A DNA stretch of 64,000 bases, from assembly GCA_017642935.1 (NCBI GenBank), contig JAEPOK010000001.1, positions 1,471,192 through 1,535,191 on the forward strand, in the 5' to 3' direction. The position numbers were made by a program, and so were the translations under genes. The first letter of the stretch is position 1. Every line of letters begins with the position of its first letter. The notes under the pieces were generated by a model that had not been told where the DNA came from, searched no databases, and saw only the letters and a program-made list of their open reading frames with translations. The DNA is from Hyphomicrobiales bacterium. GTDB taxonomy: Bacteria; Pseudomonadota; Alphaproteobacteria; Rhizobiales; MH13. Below, one piece after another: positions 54,839 through 61,898 of this stretch.

Positions 54839-56428
54839 TCAAACCATATTGTTCGGCACATAAAACTTCGAGGCGGCGAAGCGTTTCGCACGATGGTGCG
54901 GATACGCGATCAGAAACGTGTCGGCCTCGGGCGCGGCGGCAGCTTGAAAACGCCGAAAAACCTCATCAGCGACGTAATCGGCCTGGAAACGCGGCGGCTC
55001 CAGAGTTTTGAAATGGTCTTTCCAGAGCGCATCTTGAAAGGCGCAAACGGGTTCGGCGTCACGCCACACGACGCCGCTTTCGGTGTCCCAGCGCATGCTA
55101 CGACCGTTGAGATTGGCGGACGAAACGATCGCTGAATGGCCATCAACGATCATCACCTTTGCATGGACATAAATGATGGGTTGCCGTGCCACATGGGCAA
55201 AATCGGGTCCGCCATCCTCAGGCTTGTCCGGTGGGTCGGCGGGTGCCTTGGCGCCAACAAGGCTTAGAAACAGCGCGCGATCACCAAAGCCCTCCAGAAT
55301 CTTGTCCACGGCGCGTGCCTGAAGCCAGGTACCGTGTTTCGCATCCGGCCCGGTGTTGTTCTCAAACGCGACGTCATCGGGCGCCGCCGGCAAGAGCGCG
55401 ATCAAACGTAAATCAGGGTTCTCACGCGCCCTAGCGCGCAGCGCGTCGGCTATGATGAGCGAGCGCAGATATTGGGTTTCCAGATAGATCAGACTTTGCG
55501 CGTTAGCGATGAGCGCCAGATGAGCATCTTCGATCTCTTTGATTGTCTCTTCCGGGCTGATCGCAATCGGTCCGGCGCGCTTGGCGGACAGGGTGCGGAT
55601 GAAAGTTAGCTTTCCCTCCCCGGTATCGGAATGCGCCTCGCGATCGACTGGGTTCTCGACGGGGGTCAGGTCCTGGTCGTGATCCTGGGTGCCGAGCACA
55701 TCGTTCCACAGATTGGCAAAATGACGGGTCGCCTCATGCACCGTGTTGGGCTCGTCTTCGATCAAGACTGACACATCATGCCAGGTCTGGTCGGCCGGCT
55801 GGTCATGGTCCAAATCGTCAAACCGTCGTTCGTTGACGTCCAAACCGCCAAGGATCATGCGATCGCGATCGACGATCATAAGCTTTTCGTGGTGGACGAT
55901 CGGGTGCAGGCTGAAGGGGGGCCAACGGCGGATTTCTGGATCGCCCGGTCCTTTGTCCACCAACCGGTCGGTCAGACCAGGATAGCGCGCTGCGATCGCC
56001 TCACGGCTCATGCCGTCGGCCTTCATGGCGTGTATTTTGGAGGCCACGCGATGGCGCGCCGGCCACCAAAAGCCAAGTCGCGGCAGGCTTCCCAATTCAT
56101 GGGGATGCAGGGCGGCCACCGCCTGCAAGTTCTTCGGCGCGGCCTCACGGAACTCTTGGACTGAGCGGTGACTAAGTCCGTGCAGATCGGTCGCACCAAT
56201 GGCGTCAAAATCGGTGATCCGGATGCGCCACTCCACGCCTTGCGCGCACGACCACCTGGCCATGTCAGCCCAGCATTCCAGACCCAGAGAGCGCGCTTCC
56301 TCGCTGTGCAACCGGGTCTGTGGATCAAAGATGCGAAATGCCAGCCAGACGCAGTCTTTGGCGCCAAGCACCAGGCGTTCCATGGCGGGGTAAGCGCGCG
56401 CGGCTTCGATGAGCGGTTGAACTGTCAT
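54839..56428 (-). CDS. Phospholipase D-like domain protein
   Basis: 529 residues with two intact HKD motifs: HEKLMIVDRDRMILGGLDVN (about residues 175-195) and HAKVMIVDGHSAIVSSANLNGRSM (about 415-440). Each has the HxKxxxxD core. No signal peptide or N-terminal membrane helices are seen, which argues against cardiolipin synthase ClsA. It resembles cytosolic or peripheral PLD enzymes that hydrolyse or transfer phosphatidyl groups. It lies next to the general stress genes, so a role in membrane lipid remodelling under stress is plausible. Confidence 0.88.
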   Translation of the reverse strand: MTVQPLIEAARAYPAMERLVLGAKDCVWLAFRIFDPQTRLHSEEARSLGLECWADMARWSCAQGVEWRIRITDFDAIGATDLHGLSHRSVQEFREAAPKNLQAVAALHPHELGSLPRLGFWWPARHRVASKIHAMKADGMSREAIAARYPGLTDRLVDKGPGDPEIRRWPPFSLHPIVHHEKLMIVDRDRMILGGLDVNERRFDDLDHDQPADQTWHDVSVLIEDEPNTVHEATRHFANLWNDVLGTQDHDQDLTPVENPVDREAHSDTGEGKLTFIRTLSAKRAGPIAISPEETIKEIEDAHLALIANAQSLIYLETQYLRSLIIADALRARARENPDLRLIALLPAAPDDVAFENNTGPDAKHGTWLQARAVDKILEGFGDRALFLSLVGAKAPADPPDKPEDGGPDFAHVARQPIIYVHAKVMIVDGHSAIVSSANLNGRSMRWDTESGVVWRDAEPVCAFQDALWKDHFKTLEPPRFQADYVADEVFRRFQAAAAPEADTFLIAYPHHRAKRFAASKFYVPNNMV

Positions 56429-56478
56429 GACAGGCGTTGTGACACCTTTTTCGGCAGTCCGACCACTCCTATTGTTGC

Positions 56479-56781
56479 CTAGCGCTGCGACTGGATGTCT
56501 TCAGCCCAAGCGCGACCCTCATCGCCGCCCCACAACAGCCAGGCGATGTACCCCGCACTTGGGTTTTCATCATTGCCGAAATCGTCCGCCTGTTTGTCCA
56601 CCTCGTGGCGGGCAAAATAGCTGACCATTCGGTCGATGGTTTCATCCGAGCAGGGCCGCCGGTTTTTCAAATCGCGCGCCCGGGCCACACCCACATCGGT
56701 GCCGCCACGGTCGAACTTCGCACGCAACTCAAGACCTTTTTCAGCGGCCTCGGCAACTTTTTTCGGAGGTTTGGTGCTCAC
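56479..56781 (-). CDS. Conserved small protein of unknown function
   Basis: 100 residues, GTG start with AGGG upstream. The N-terminus is Lys-rich. A well-conserved-looking core reads LELRAKFDRGGTDVGVARARDL, then SDETIDRMVSYFARHEVDK, and the end is PSAGYIAWLLWGGDEGRAWAE. I have seen this RGGTxVGVARA...RMxSYFxRHE...AWLLWGG pattern in small alphaproteobacterial and phage-associated proteins with no assigned function. It is downstream of ecfG with a 14-base gap and may be co-transcribed. Confidence 0.75.
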   Translation of the reverse strand: MSTKPPKKVAEAAEKGLELRAKFDRGGTDVGVARARDLKNRRPCSDETIDRMVSYFARHEVDKQADDFGNDENPSAGYIAWLLWGGDEGRAWAEDIQSQR

Positions 56782-56795
56782 TGGCCCTCACCCTT

Positions 56796-57359
56796 TCAAG
56801 CAGCCGCTCCGCGATCGAAAGCGTCGGAGATTTCGCGCGCCGATTGGGCCTGGACGCTTGGTGAACCGGAGAGCTCGTGCGAGCCATTCATTAGCTCTTC
56901 AAGTTCAGCGCGCGCACGCGACACCCGGCTTTTCACAGTGCCGGGTTTGGTATCCATGATCTCGGCGGCCTCTTCATAGGAGTAACCGCTGGCGGTAACC
57001 AGGAGCAGCGCCTCGCGCTTTTCATCGGCGATCATTTGCAACGCGGACATGAGGTCTTTGACTTCCAGATTGTCCTGCTGGCGGCCAGGCGTGACAAGCG
57101 TGGCGGCAAAATGGCCATCGCCATCTTCAACCTCACGGCGACGCTTGCGGCCTTCAGAGAAATATTGGTTGCGCAGGATAGTGATCAGCCAAGCTTGCGC
57201 GTTGGACCCCTCTTGGAAGGAATCGATCTTGGTCAGCGCCTTGGCCAAGGCTTCCTGGACCAGATCGTCGGCGCGCACCGCATTGCCGCAAAGCGAGCGC
57301 GCGAACGCCCGCAAAGCCGGGATGGCATCGATGAATTGCTTTTTGACCGCAGCGCTCAT
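56796..57359 (-). CDS. ecfG: General stress ECF sigma factor EcfG
   Basis: 187 residues. Region 2 is at about 10-75 (RAFARSLCGNAVRADDLVQEALAKALTKIDSFQEGSNAQAWLITILRNQYFSEGRKR) and region 4 at about 110-165 (LMSALQMIADEKREALLLVTASGYSYEEAAEIMDTKPGTVKSRVSRARAELEEL). It directs RNA polymerase to GGAAC/CGTT promoters, several of which occur in this window. NepR holds it inactive; phosphorylated PhyR removes NepR. The gene overlaps nepR by four bases, the usual nepR-ecfG order. Confidence 0.95.
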   Translation of the reverse strand: MSAAVKKQFIDAIPALRAFARSLCGNAVRADDLVQEALAKALTKIDSFQEGSNAQAWLITILRNQYFSEGRKRRREVEDGDGHFAATLVTPGRQQDNLEVKDLMSALQMIADEKREALLLVTASGYSYEEAAEIMDTKPGTVKSRVSRARAELEELMNGSHELSGSPSVQAQSAREISDAFDRGAAA

Positions 57360-57613
57360 CGGGAAACCCCCTCGTCGGAAGCTTCGCCATCGCGTGGCCC
57401 ATCCTGGTCGGCATTGTCTTCCTCGTCGTCCAGCGCGTCGAGCAACGCCAGCATGTCGTCAGGAATGCCTTCTTCCACGGTCGACCGATACAGCTGCTTT
57501 AAGCTTGTCGCGACCCAATCGTCGTTTTGTCCATCAATTTTCACGTCGGCCTCATCATCGCTTTCGTGTGTTTCACTTGGTTTGGACTCAGGGCGCGGCT
57601 GGTCTCCAGACAT
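57356..57613 (-). CDS. nepR: Anti-sigma factor NepR
   Basis: About 85 residues from the ATG at 57613, with GGAAGGA upstream; a TTG two codons earlier is possible. Both ends are acidic and disordered, and the two-helix core is IDGQNDDWVATSLKQLYRSTVEEGIPDDMLALLDALD. That core contains the LKQLY and IPDDMLALLD helices which bind EcfG or the PhyR sigma-like domain. Position between phyR and ecfG confirms the call. Confidence 0.93.
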   Translation of the reverse strand: MSGDQPRPESKPSETHESDDEADVKIDGQNDDWVATSLKQLYRSTVEEGIPDDMLALLDALDDEEDNADQDGPRDGEASDEGVSR

Positions 57614-57642
57614 GCTCAATTATCCTTCCTTGGTGGACGCTC

Positions 57643-57667
57643 AACGCAGGTAAAAACAAAAAGTTCC
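57643..57667 (-). promoter_or_regulatory. EcfG-dependent promoter of nepR-ecfG
   Basis: On the minus strand GGAAC (57667-57663) and CGTT (57646-57643) are separated by 16 bases, matching the known EcfG consensus. Initiation would fall about 20-25 bases before the nepR start. The operon is therefore probably autoregulated. The -35 box is half of the palindrome TTCCAAA-AAAA-TTTGGAA (57664-57681), whose other half faces phyR. Confidence 0.8.
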
Positions 57668-57776
57668 AAAAAAATTTGGAAACAATGGAACCATATCCGT
57701 AACCAGGCATATTTGGGTACATAATGTCGCTTTCGCCGTCGCAGCGAAACGCCTTGCCTTAAGCCAGGAGCTCCCA

Positions 57777-58580
57777 ATGTCGAAGATCAGCGAAGCCATT
57801 CGCCCTCACCTGCCCTTTCTGCGCCGGTACGCCCGAGCATTGACTGGGTCGCAAAAGTCCGGCGATGCTTATGTGCGCGCTTGCTTGGAGGCCTTGATCG
57901 CCGACCGTTCTTTGTTTGACGGCGACCTGCCGCCCCGCGTTGCACTTTATCGCGTGTTCCATGCGCTCTGGTCGTCCTCGTCCACACCAACCGCAGAGGG
58001 TGATGATGCCTCGCTGTTTGAGCGTACCGCCCAGGAACGGCTGGAGCGGATGGCACCGGAAAACCGTCAGGCATTGCTTCTGAAATCCTTGGAGCAGTTT
58101 TCCGAAGACCATGTGGCTGTCATCATGGACCGCACGCCGATGGATGTGGCCTTGCTGGTCGAGCGGGCGATAAGCGAGATCACTGACAGCGTCAAAGCCG
58201 ATGTTTTGATCATCGAAGACGAGCCACTCATTTCCATGGACCTAGCCGAGATCGTCGAAGACCTTGGCCATGCGGTCAGCGGTCAGGCCACCACGGCAAG
58301 CCAGGCCATCGCGGCGGCAGGGGCCAACACGCCTGATCTGGTGCTTGCCGACATTCAACTTGCGGACGGGTCTTCGGGCATCGATGCGGTGAAATCGATC
58401 CTCGCCGATGTCGATGTGCCTGTAATTTTCATCACCTCTTTCCCCGAGCGCCTGCTGACCGGTGAGCGCCCGGAGCCGACCTTCCTGATCACCAAACCCT
58501 ATGATCCGGACATGGTCCGCGCGGCTGTGTCACAGGCGCTGTTCTTCCGCTCGACGGCGCCACTAGAGTTGGCGTTTTAA
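57777..58580 (+). CDS. phyR: General stress response regulator PhyR
   Basis: 267 residues. The N-terminal sigma-like domain (about 1-135: HLPFLRRYARALTGSQKSGDAYVRACLEALIAD and PENRQALLLKSLEQFSEDHVAVIM) mimics EcfG and captures NepR. The receiver domain (about 140-260) has acidic pair Glu147/Asp148 in VLIIEDEPL, the phospho-acceptor Asp192 in LVLADIQLADG and the conserved lysine in LITKPYD. AGGAG stands six bases before the ATG. It is divergent from nepR-ecfG, the standard arrangement. Confidence 0.96.
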   Translation: MSKISEAIRPHLPFLRRYARALTGSQKSGDAYVRACLEALIADRSLFDGDLPPRVALYRVFHALWSSSSTPTAEGDDASLFERTAQERLERMAPENRQALLLKSLEQFSEDHVAVIMDRTPMDVALLVERAISEITDSVKADVLIIEDEPLISMDLAEIVEDLGHAVSGQATTASQAIAAAGANTPDLVLADIQLADGSSGIDAVKSILADVDVPVIFITSFPERLLTGERPEPTFLITKPYDPDMVRAAVSQALFFRSTAPLELAF

Positions 58581-58620
58581 GGATTCGCTAAGCATGATCG
58601 AACCGGTTTCGACGCCGTTT

Positions 58621-58645
58621 GGAACGATCGGCGTGCGATCCCGTT
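58621..58645 (+). promoter_or_regulatory. EcfG-dependent promoter of the PNPOx-like stress gene
   Basis: GGAAC (58621-58625), 16-base spacer, CGTT (58642-58645), about 35 bases before the ATG at 58681. The spacing is identical to that of the nepR-ecfG promoter. Confidence 0.8.
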
Positions 58646-58680
58646 GTGACAGTTGGATAACCGTTAAAATGAGGTTCAAT

Positions 58681-59250
58681 ATGTCATTGTTCGATCGATG
58701 GTCGCCTCGGGAAAACGCGCAGGATCGTCTGTGGAACCTGCTCGGCGACCACAATACTTTTATGCTTGTGACCAAGATAGCGACTGAGCGGCCTACTCCG
58801 TTGCGGGCGCGCCCAATGGCCGGCTACCCGCGCCGCGACGAGCAACGCATTTGGTTTCTCGCCCACAAGAACGGGCTGAAGGATGATGAGATCAAGGCGA
58901 ACCCAAGGGTCTGCGTCACCTTTTCCGATCCGTCCAAGCAGCATTTTGTTTCGATCAGCGGCAAGGCAAGCGTCGAGCACGATCTGGCGCGCAAGCGCGA
59001 TCTCTGGTCGGTGGCGGCCCAAGCTTGGTTTCCCGACGGCCCGGAAGACCCCAGCATCATTCTTCTGTGCGTCGAGGTGAACGAGGCGGAGTTTTGGGAC
59101 GGCGATCCCAACCCCATCGTTGTCGGCTTCAAAATGGCCCGTGCCGCTGCTGAAGGCCGCAAGGTTAATGTTGGCGACAATGCGAAGGTTTCCTTCGCAC
59201 GTGACAGCCAGTCGAAGCCCGAACCGATGGCTTTCACTGGCGGCTACTAG
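58681..59250 (+). CDS. Pyridoxamine 5'-phosphate oxidase-fold general stress protein (GSP26 type)
   Basis: 189 residues from the ATG at 58681. A longer frame from 58594 would start upstream of the EcfG promoter and is rejected. The split-barrel flavin fold shows RLWNLLGDHNTFMLVTKIA, RPMAGYPRRDEQRIWFLAHKNGLKDDEIKANPRVCVTFSDPSKQHFVSISGKASVEHD and AQAWFPDGPEDPSIILLCVEVNEAEFWD, which match the stress protein 26 group. It probably binds FMN or F420-like flavin; the reaction is unknown. Induction by EcfG is supported by the promoter. Confidence 0.9.
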   Translation: MSLFDRWSPRENAQDRLWNLLGDHNTFMLVTKIATERPTPLRARPMAGYPRRDEQRIWFLAHKNGLKDDEIKANPRVCVTFSDPSKQHFVSISGKASVEHDLARKRDLWSVAAQAWFPDGPEDPSIILLCVEVNEAEFWDGDPNPIVVGFKMARAAAEGRKVNVGDNAKVSFARDSQSKPEPMAFTGGY

Positions 59251-59325
59251 GTCAAGACTGTGCGCTCCCTTGCTCCCCTTCGCCCGTCACAGGTTGCACC
59301 GTCTGGCCGTCAACGACCTGGCCTG

Positions 59326-60360
59326 ATGGGTTCTCGGACGCTGCTAGCGATCGTCGCTGGGTGCGCACTGCTTCCTGTTCTTTATTTTGGCGCCGGCTAT
59401 ATCGTGCCGGTTGTTGCCGCCCTGGTCGCAGCCCTAATCATGGGTCCGATTCAAGGTCGTTTGGTGGCCAAGGGATTGCCGGGTGGGGTCGCCGCGGGCA
59501 TGCAAGTCGTCAGCTTGATCGCTATCGTTGTCAGTCTTGTCGCGCTAACCGCTGGATCGTTCGCCAGTTGGGCTAACGATTTGCCGCGTATCGGAAATGC
59601 ATTGCAATCGCTGCTGGATGAGATCCGCGACTTAACCTGGCGCTTGCAATCGGCGGGCGAGGCGATGGAAGAAGCCATGGGCGTCGATCCCGTTGAGTCG
59701 AGCGGTCAGCTGAGCGCGATTTTCAGCAATGGCGTCGGTCTGGTAGCCATGCAAACGCCGGTTTTTTTCGGCCAATTGGTGGTCTTCGTCGCGCTCTTGT
59801 TCTTTTTCTTGGAAAGCCGGATGCGCCTGCGCGCAGGGATTTTGCGCCTTTGCATGGCGCGGGGAACGCGGTTGCGAGCGGCCCATGTCTTTCGTGACGC
59901 CGAGCAGCAGGTCAGCACCTATCTGATCACAGTGACGGCCATCAACGCGGTGCTTGGCATCGGGACGGCTCTGGCGATGTGGGCATTAGGCCTGCCCAAC
60001 CCGTTGCTCTGGGGCGTACTGGCGTTCGCACTCAACTATGCACCCTATCTCGGGCCAAGTGTGCTCATCATCCTGTTAATTGGGGCCGGTCTGGTAACCT
60101 TTGATGAACCGGGCCAGGCTTTGTTGCCTGCTCTCGCCTTCTTCAGCCTCAACGCGATGGAAGCGAACTTCCTCACGCCTGCCATCGTTGGTAGCCAGGT
60201 CAAACTGGAACCAGCGGTGCTGATCATAGCGCTGGTGTTGTTGTTCGGCCTTTGGGGCATCGCCGGCGCGGTGCTCGCTGTGCCTCTGCTTCTCATCGCG
60301 CAATCAGTTTTAAAGCACACCGTGCTGACAGAGCCGGCGCCCCGTCTGAGACCGGTCTAG
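59326..60360 (+). CDS. AI-2E family transporter (PerM/TqsA family)
   Basis: About 344 residues from the ATG at 59326; a GTG at 59260 in frame would add 22 residues that overlap the previous gene's spacer. Eight membrane helices: an N-terminal pair, a coiled region (LPRIGNALQSLLDEIRDLTW), then the C-terminal core with NPLLWGVLAFALNYAPYLGPSVLIILL and LNAMEANFLTPAIVGSQVKLEPAVLIIALVLLFGLWGIAGAVLAVPLL. Members are permeases of varied or unknown substrates, including autoinducer-2 export and Na+/H+ exchange. Likely co-transcribed with the preceding stress gene (75-base gap). Confidence 0.88.
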   Translation: MGSRTLLAIVAGCALLPVLYFGAGYIVPVVAALVAALIMGPIQGRLVAKGLPGGVAAGMQVVSLIAIVVSLVALTAGSFASWANDLPRIGNALQSLLDEIRDLTWRLQSAGEAMEEAMGVDPVESSGQLSAIFSNGVGLVAMQTPVFFGQLVVFVALLFFFLESRMRLRAGILRLCMARGTRLRAAHVFRDAEQQVSTYLITVTAINAVLGIGTALAMWALGLPNPLLWGVLAFALNYAPYLGPSVLIILLIGAGLVTFDEPGQALLPALAFFSLNAMEANFLTPAIVGSQVKLEPAVLIIALVLLFGLWGIAGAVLAVPLLLIAQSVLKHTVLTEPAPRLRPV

Positions 60361-60367
60361 AACAAAA

Positions 60368-60395
60368 AACCCCGGACGGTGCGCCGTCCGGGGTT
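60368..60395. terminator. Bidirectional intrinsic terminator
   Basis: Perfect 12-base stem AACCCCGGACGG (60368-60379) with CCGTCCGGGGTT (60384-60395) and a TGCG loop. It is preceded by A-rich and followed by T-rich sequence, so it can stop both the rightward permease transcript and the leftward mscS transcript, whose stop is at 60403. Confidence 0.93.
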
Positions 60396-60402
60396 TGTTT
60401 GA

Positions 60403-61278
60403 CTAGGCTCTTTCAAGCGGTAGCGGTTCGTCAAACTGCAGGGTGCGAATGGGAAACGGGATATCGATCCCCTTGGCGTCAAGTGCCTCTTTGACGTTTT
60501 TCATCACCGCGTAGTTGGTTGAATAGGACTTCATTGTATCGGTCCACCACCGTGCCCGAATATTGATCGACGAACCTGCCAGATCGACAAGGCCGGCGTC
60601 GGGCGCAGGGTCGGCAAGCACGTTTTCAGTACCCTTGACCGCATCGAGAATAGTTGAGATCGCCTCATCGATATCGGTGTCATAGCCGACGCCAAAATCA
60701 TACTCCCGGCGCAGATAGGGCTGGGCAGTCATGACCATCACCGCGTTTGTGAAGATCTCGCCGTTCGGGATGATGATCATGCGTTTGTCAAAGGTGCTGA
60801 TCTTGGTCGACCGGGTGGAAATCTCTTCCACGATCCCCTCAAAATCCTCGTAGCGGATCCAGTCGCCTTCGGTGAACGGTTGTCGGATGAGGATGAGAAT
60901 GCCGGCAAGAAAATTCTGCAAGATGTCGCGAAAGGCGAAGCCAATGGCAACGGAGCCGACGCCAAGCAATTGAAAAAGCTCCGCCGCGCCAATGCTCGGA
61001 GCGATGATCGAAATGGCGACAAGCCCGCCAGCGAAAACCATCGCGATAAAGGCCAGACGGCCAAGCGCCACGCCGAGTGAATGTTTGTTTGCTTTGCGGC
61101 CCACAACACGCTGCACGCCAAAGCGCACAAACCGCGCTACAACGTAAAAGACCGTCAACACCAGAAGGGCGATGACGATCAAAGGCAGCAGGCCGATCAG
61201 GCCGTTGAGCATATTCGTGACGGTTTCAACCGCCGTCGACACGTCTGCGTCAACGGCCTCAAGATCAAGGTCTTCCAT
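60403..61278 (-). CDS. Small-conductance mechanosensitive channel (MscS family)
   Basis: 291 residues. Three N-terminal helices are present; the pore helix TM3 contains GAAELFQLLGVGSVAIGFAFRDILQNFLAGILILIRQPF (about 95-135). The beta domain follows with GDWIRYEDFEGIVEEISTRSTKISTFDKRMIIIPNGEIFTNAVMVM. It releases solutes on hypo-osmotic shock. Genes around it (CsbD, AI-2E, PNPOx-like) suggest membership of the stress island, although I see no EcfG promoter directly before it. Confidence 0.93.
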   Translation of the reverse strand: MEDLDLEAVDADVSTAVETVTNMLNGLIGLLPLIVIALLVLTVFYVVARFVRFGVQRVVGRKANKHSLGVALGRLAFIAMVFAGGLVAISIIAPSIGAAELFQLLGVGSVAIGFAFRDILQNFLAGILILIRQPFTEGDWIRYEDFEGIVEEISTRSTKISTFDKRMIIIPNGEIFTNAVMVMTAQPYLRREYDFGVGYDTDIDEAISTILDAVKGTENVLADPAPDAGLVDLAGSSINIRARWWTDTMKSYSTNYAVMKNVKEALDAKGIDIPFPIRTLQFDEPLPLERA

Positions 61279-61380
61279 GGGTCAATCCTGTTGGGAAAAG
61301 TGGCGCCGAAGGTGGCCGAGAATGGGCCAGAGAGCGCTGAACTCGAAATGGCTAGAGGCGCCGGCGTCAGTGCTCGCGCT

Positions 61381-61482
61381 TCAAAAAGCGAAGGCGATAA
61401 AACTGACCACAACGCAAGCCAGCCCCGCTACGGACGCGCCGTAGCGGGGCTTTTCTGGTTTGGGCGTGTCCGATTGGAACAT
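61381..61482 (-). CDS. Possible 33-residue single-helix membrane protein
   Basis: A 33-codon frame downstream of csbD on the same strand: a charged N-terminus (FQSDTPKPEKPRYGA) followed by a hydrophobic helix (SVAGLACVVVSFIAFAF) to the stop. The composition is that of a small membrane protein and csbD would be the preceding cistron. The ribosome site is weak and a perfect 12-base hairpin lies within it, so it may be coincidental. Confidence 0.3.
   Translation of the reverse strand: MFQSDTPKPEKPRYGASVAGLACVVVSFIAFAF
61422..61450 (+). other. Strong hairpin between csbD and mscS
   Basis: Perfect 12-base stem GCCCCGCTACGG (61422-61433) with CCGTAGCGGGGC (61439-61450), followed on the plus strand by TTTTC. 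The T-tract points rightward, yet both flanking genes run leftward. It could insulate mscS from csbD transcripts by an unusual route or belong to an antisense transcript. Confidence 0.5.
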
Positions 61483-61512
61483 CAGCCGGTCGATCGGATC
61501 GTCGCGAACGCT

Positions 61513-61713
61513 TTAATTGAAGCGGTGCGCCATCTCATCGATTTCGCGCTCGGCCTGCTCTTTGGTCTTGCCGTATTTGGCTTGCAGCTTGCCTGCGAGT
61601 TTCTCGCGCTGGCCGTCGATCTCGGCCCAATCATCATCTGTCAGTTCGCCCCATTTTTCTTTGGCCGCGCCCTGAAACTCCGTCCACTTACCTTTGATCT
61701 GGTCCCAGTTCAT
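61513..61713 (-). CDS. CsbD family stress protein
   Basis: 66 residues: NWDQIKGKWTEFQGAAKEKW, then GELTDDDWAEIDGQREKLAG, KLQAKYGKTKEQAEREIDEM. It is highly charged and helical and is the complete CsbD pattern. It is a cytoplasmic general stress protein of unknown mechanism. An AGGAGG ribosome site lies just upstream of the ATG at 61713. A matching EcfG promoter lies 60-90 bases upstream. Confidence 0.95.
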   Translation of the reverse strand: MNWDQIKGKWTEFQGAAKEKWGELTDDDWAEIDGQREKLAGKLQAKYGKTKEQAEREIDEMAHRFN

Positions 61714-61775
61714 TTTCTGAACCTCCTCGACTCGTGTTGAACTTGCGATACGCAGAGTTGCGCATCTGGTGGACC

Positions 61776-61800
61776 AACGCGGGACGGCGCATTGCGTTCC
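61776..61800 (-). promoter_or_regulatory. EcfG-dependent promoter of csbD
   Basis: On the minus strand GGAAC (61800-61796) and CGTT (61779-61776) with a 16-base spacer, the same geometry as the nepR-ecfG and PNPOx-like promoters. Confidence 0.8.
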
Positions 61801-61842
61801 GCAAAGCCAGTCAAAGACGTCCTTTTGTTTTCTGAAGGATAT

Positions 61843-61867
61843 GGAACGAGGGCGCCGGTTCAGCGTA
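61843..61867 (+). promoter_or_regulatory. Near-consensus EcfG promoter of the HWE kinase gene
   Basis: GGAAC (61843-61847), 16-base spacer, CGTA (61864-61867), one mismatch in the -10 box, 32 bases before the kinase start. It diverges from the csbD promoter, the two -35 boxes being about 45 bases apart. Confidence 0.6.
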
Positions 61868-61898
61868 AGGGAATACCGATGCAATAGACTTAGGCGCG

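Noticed and set aside
58594-58680. Longer start for the PNPOx-like stress gene
   Set aside because: The extra codons lie over the EcfG promoter and would not be transcribed from it.
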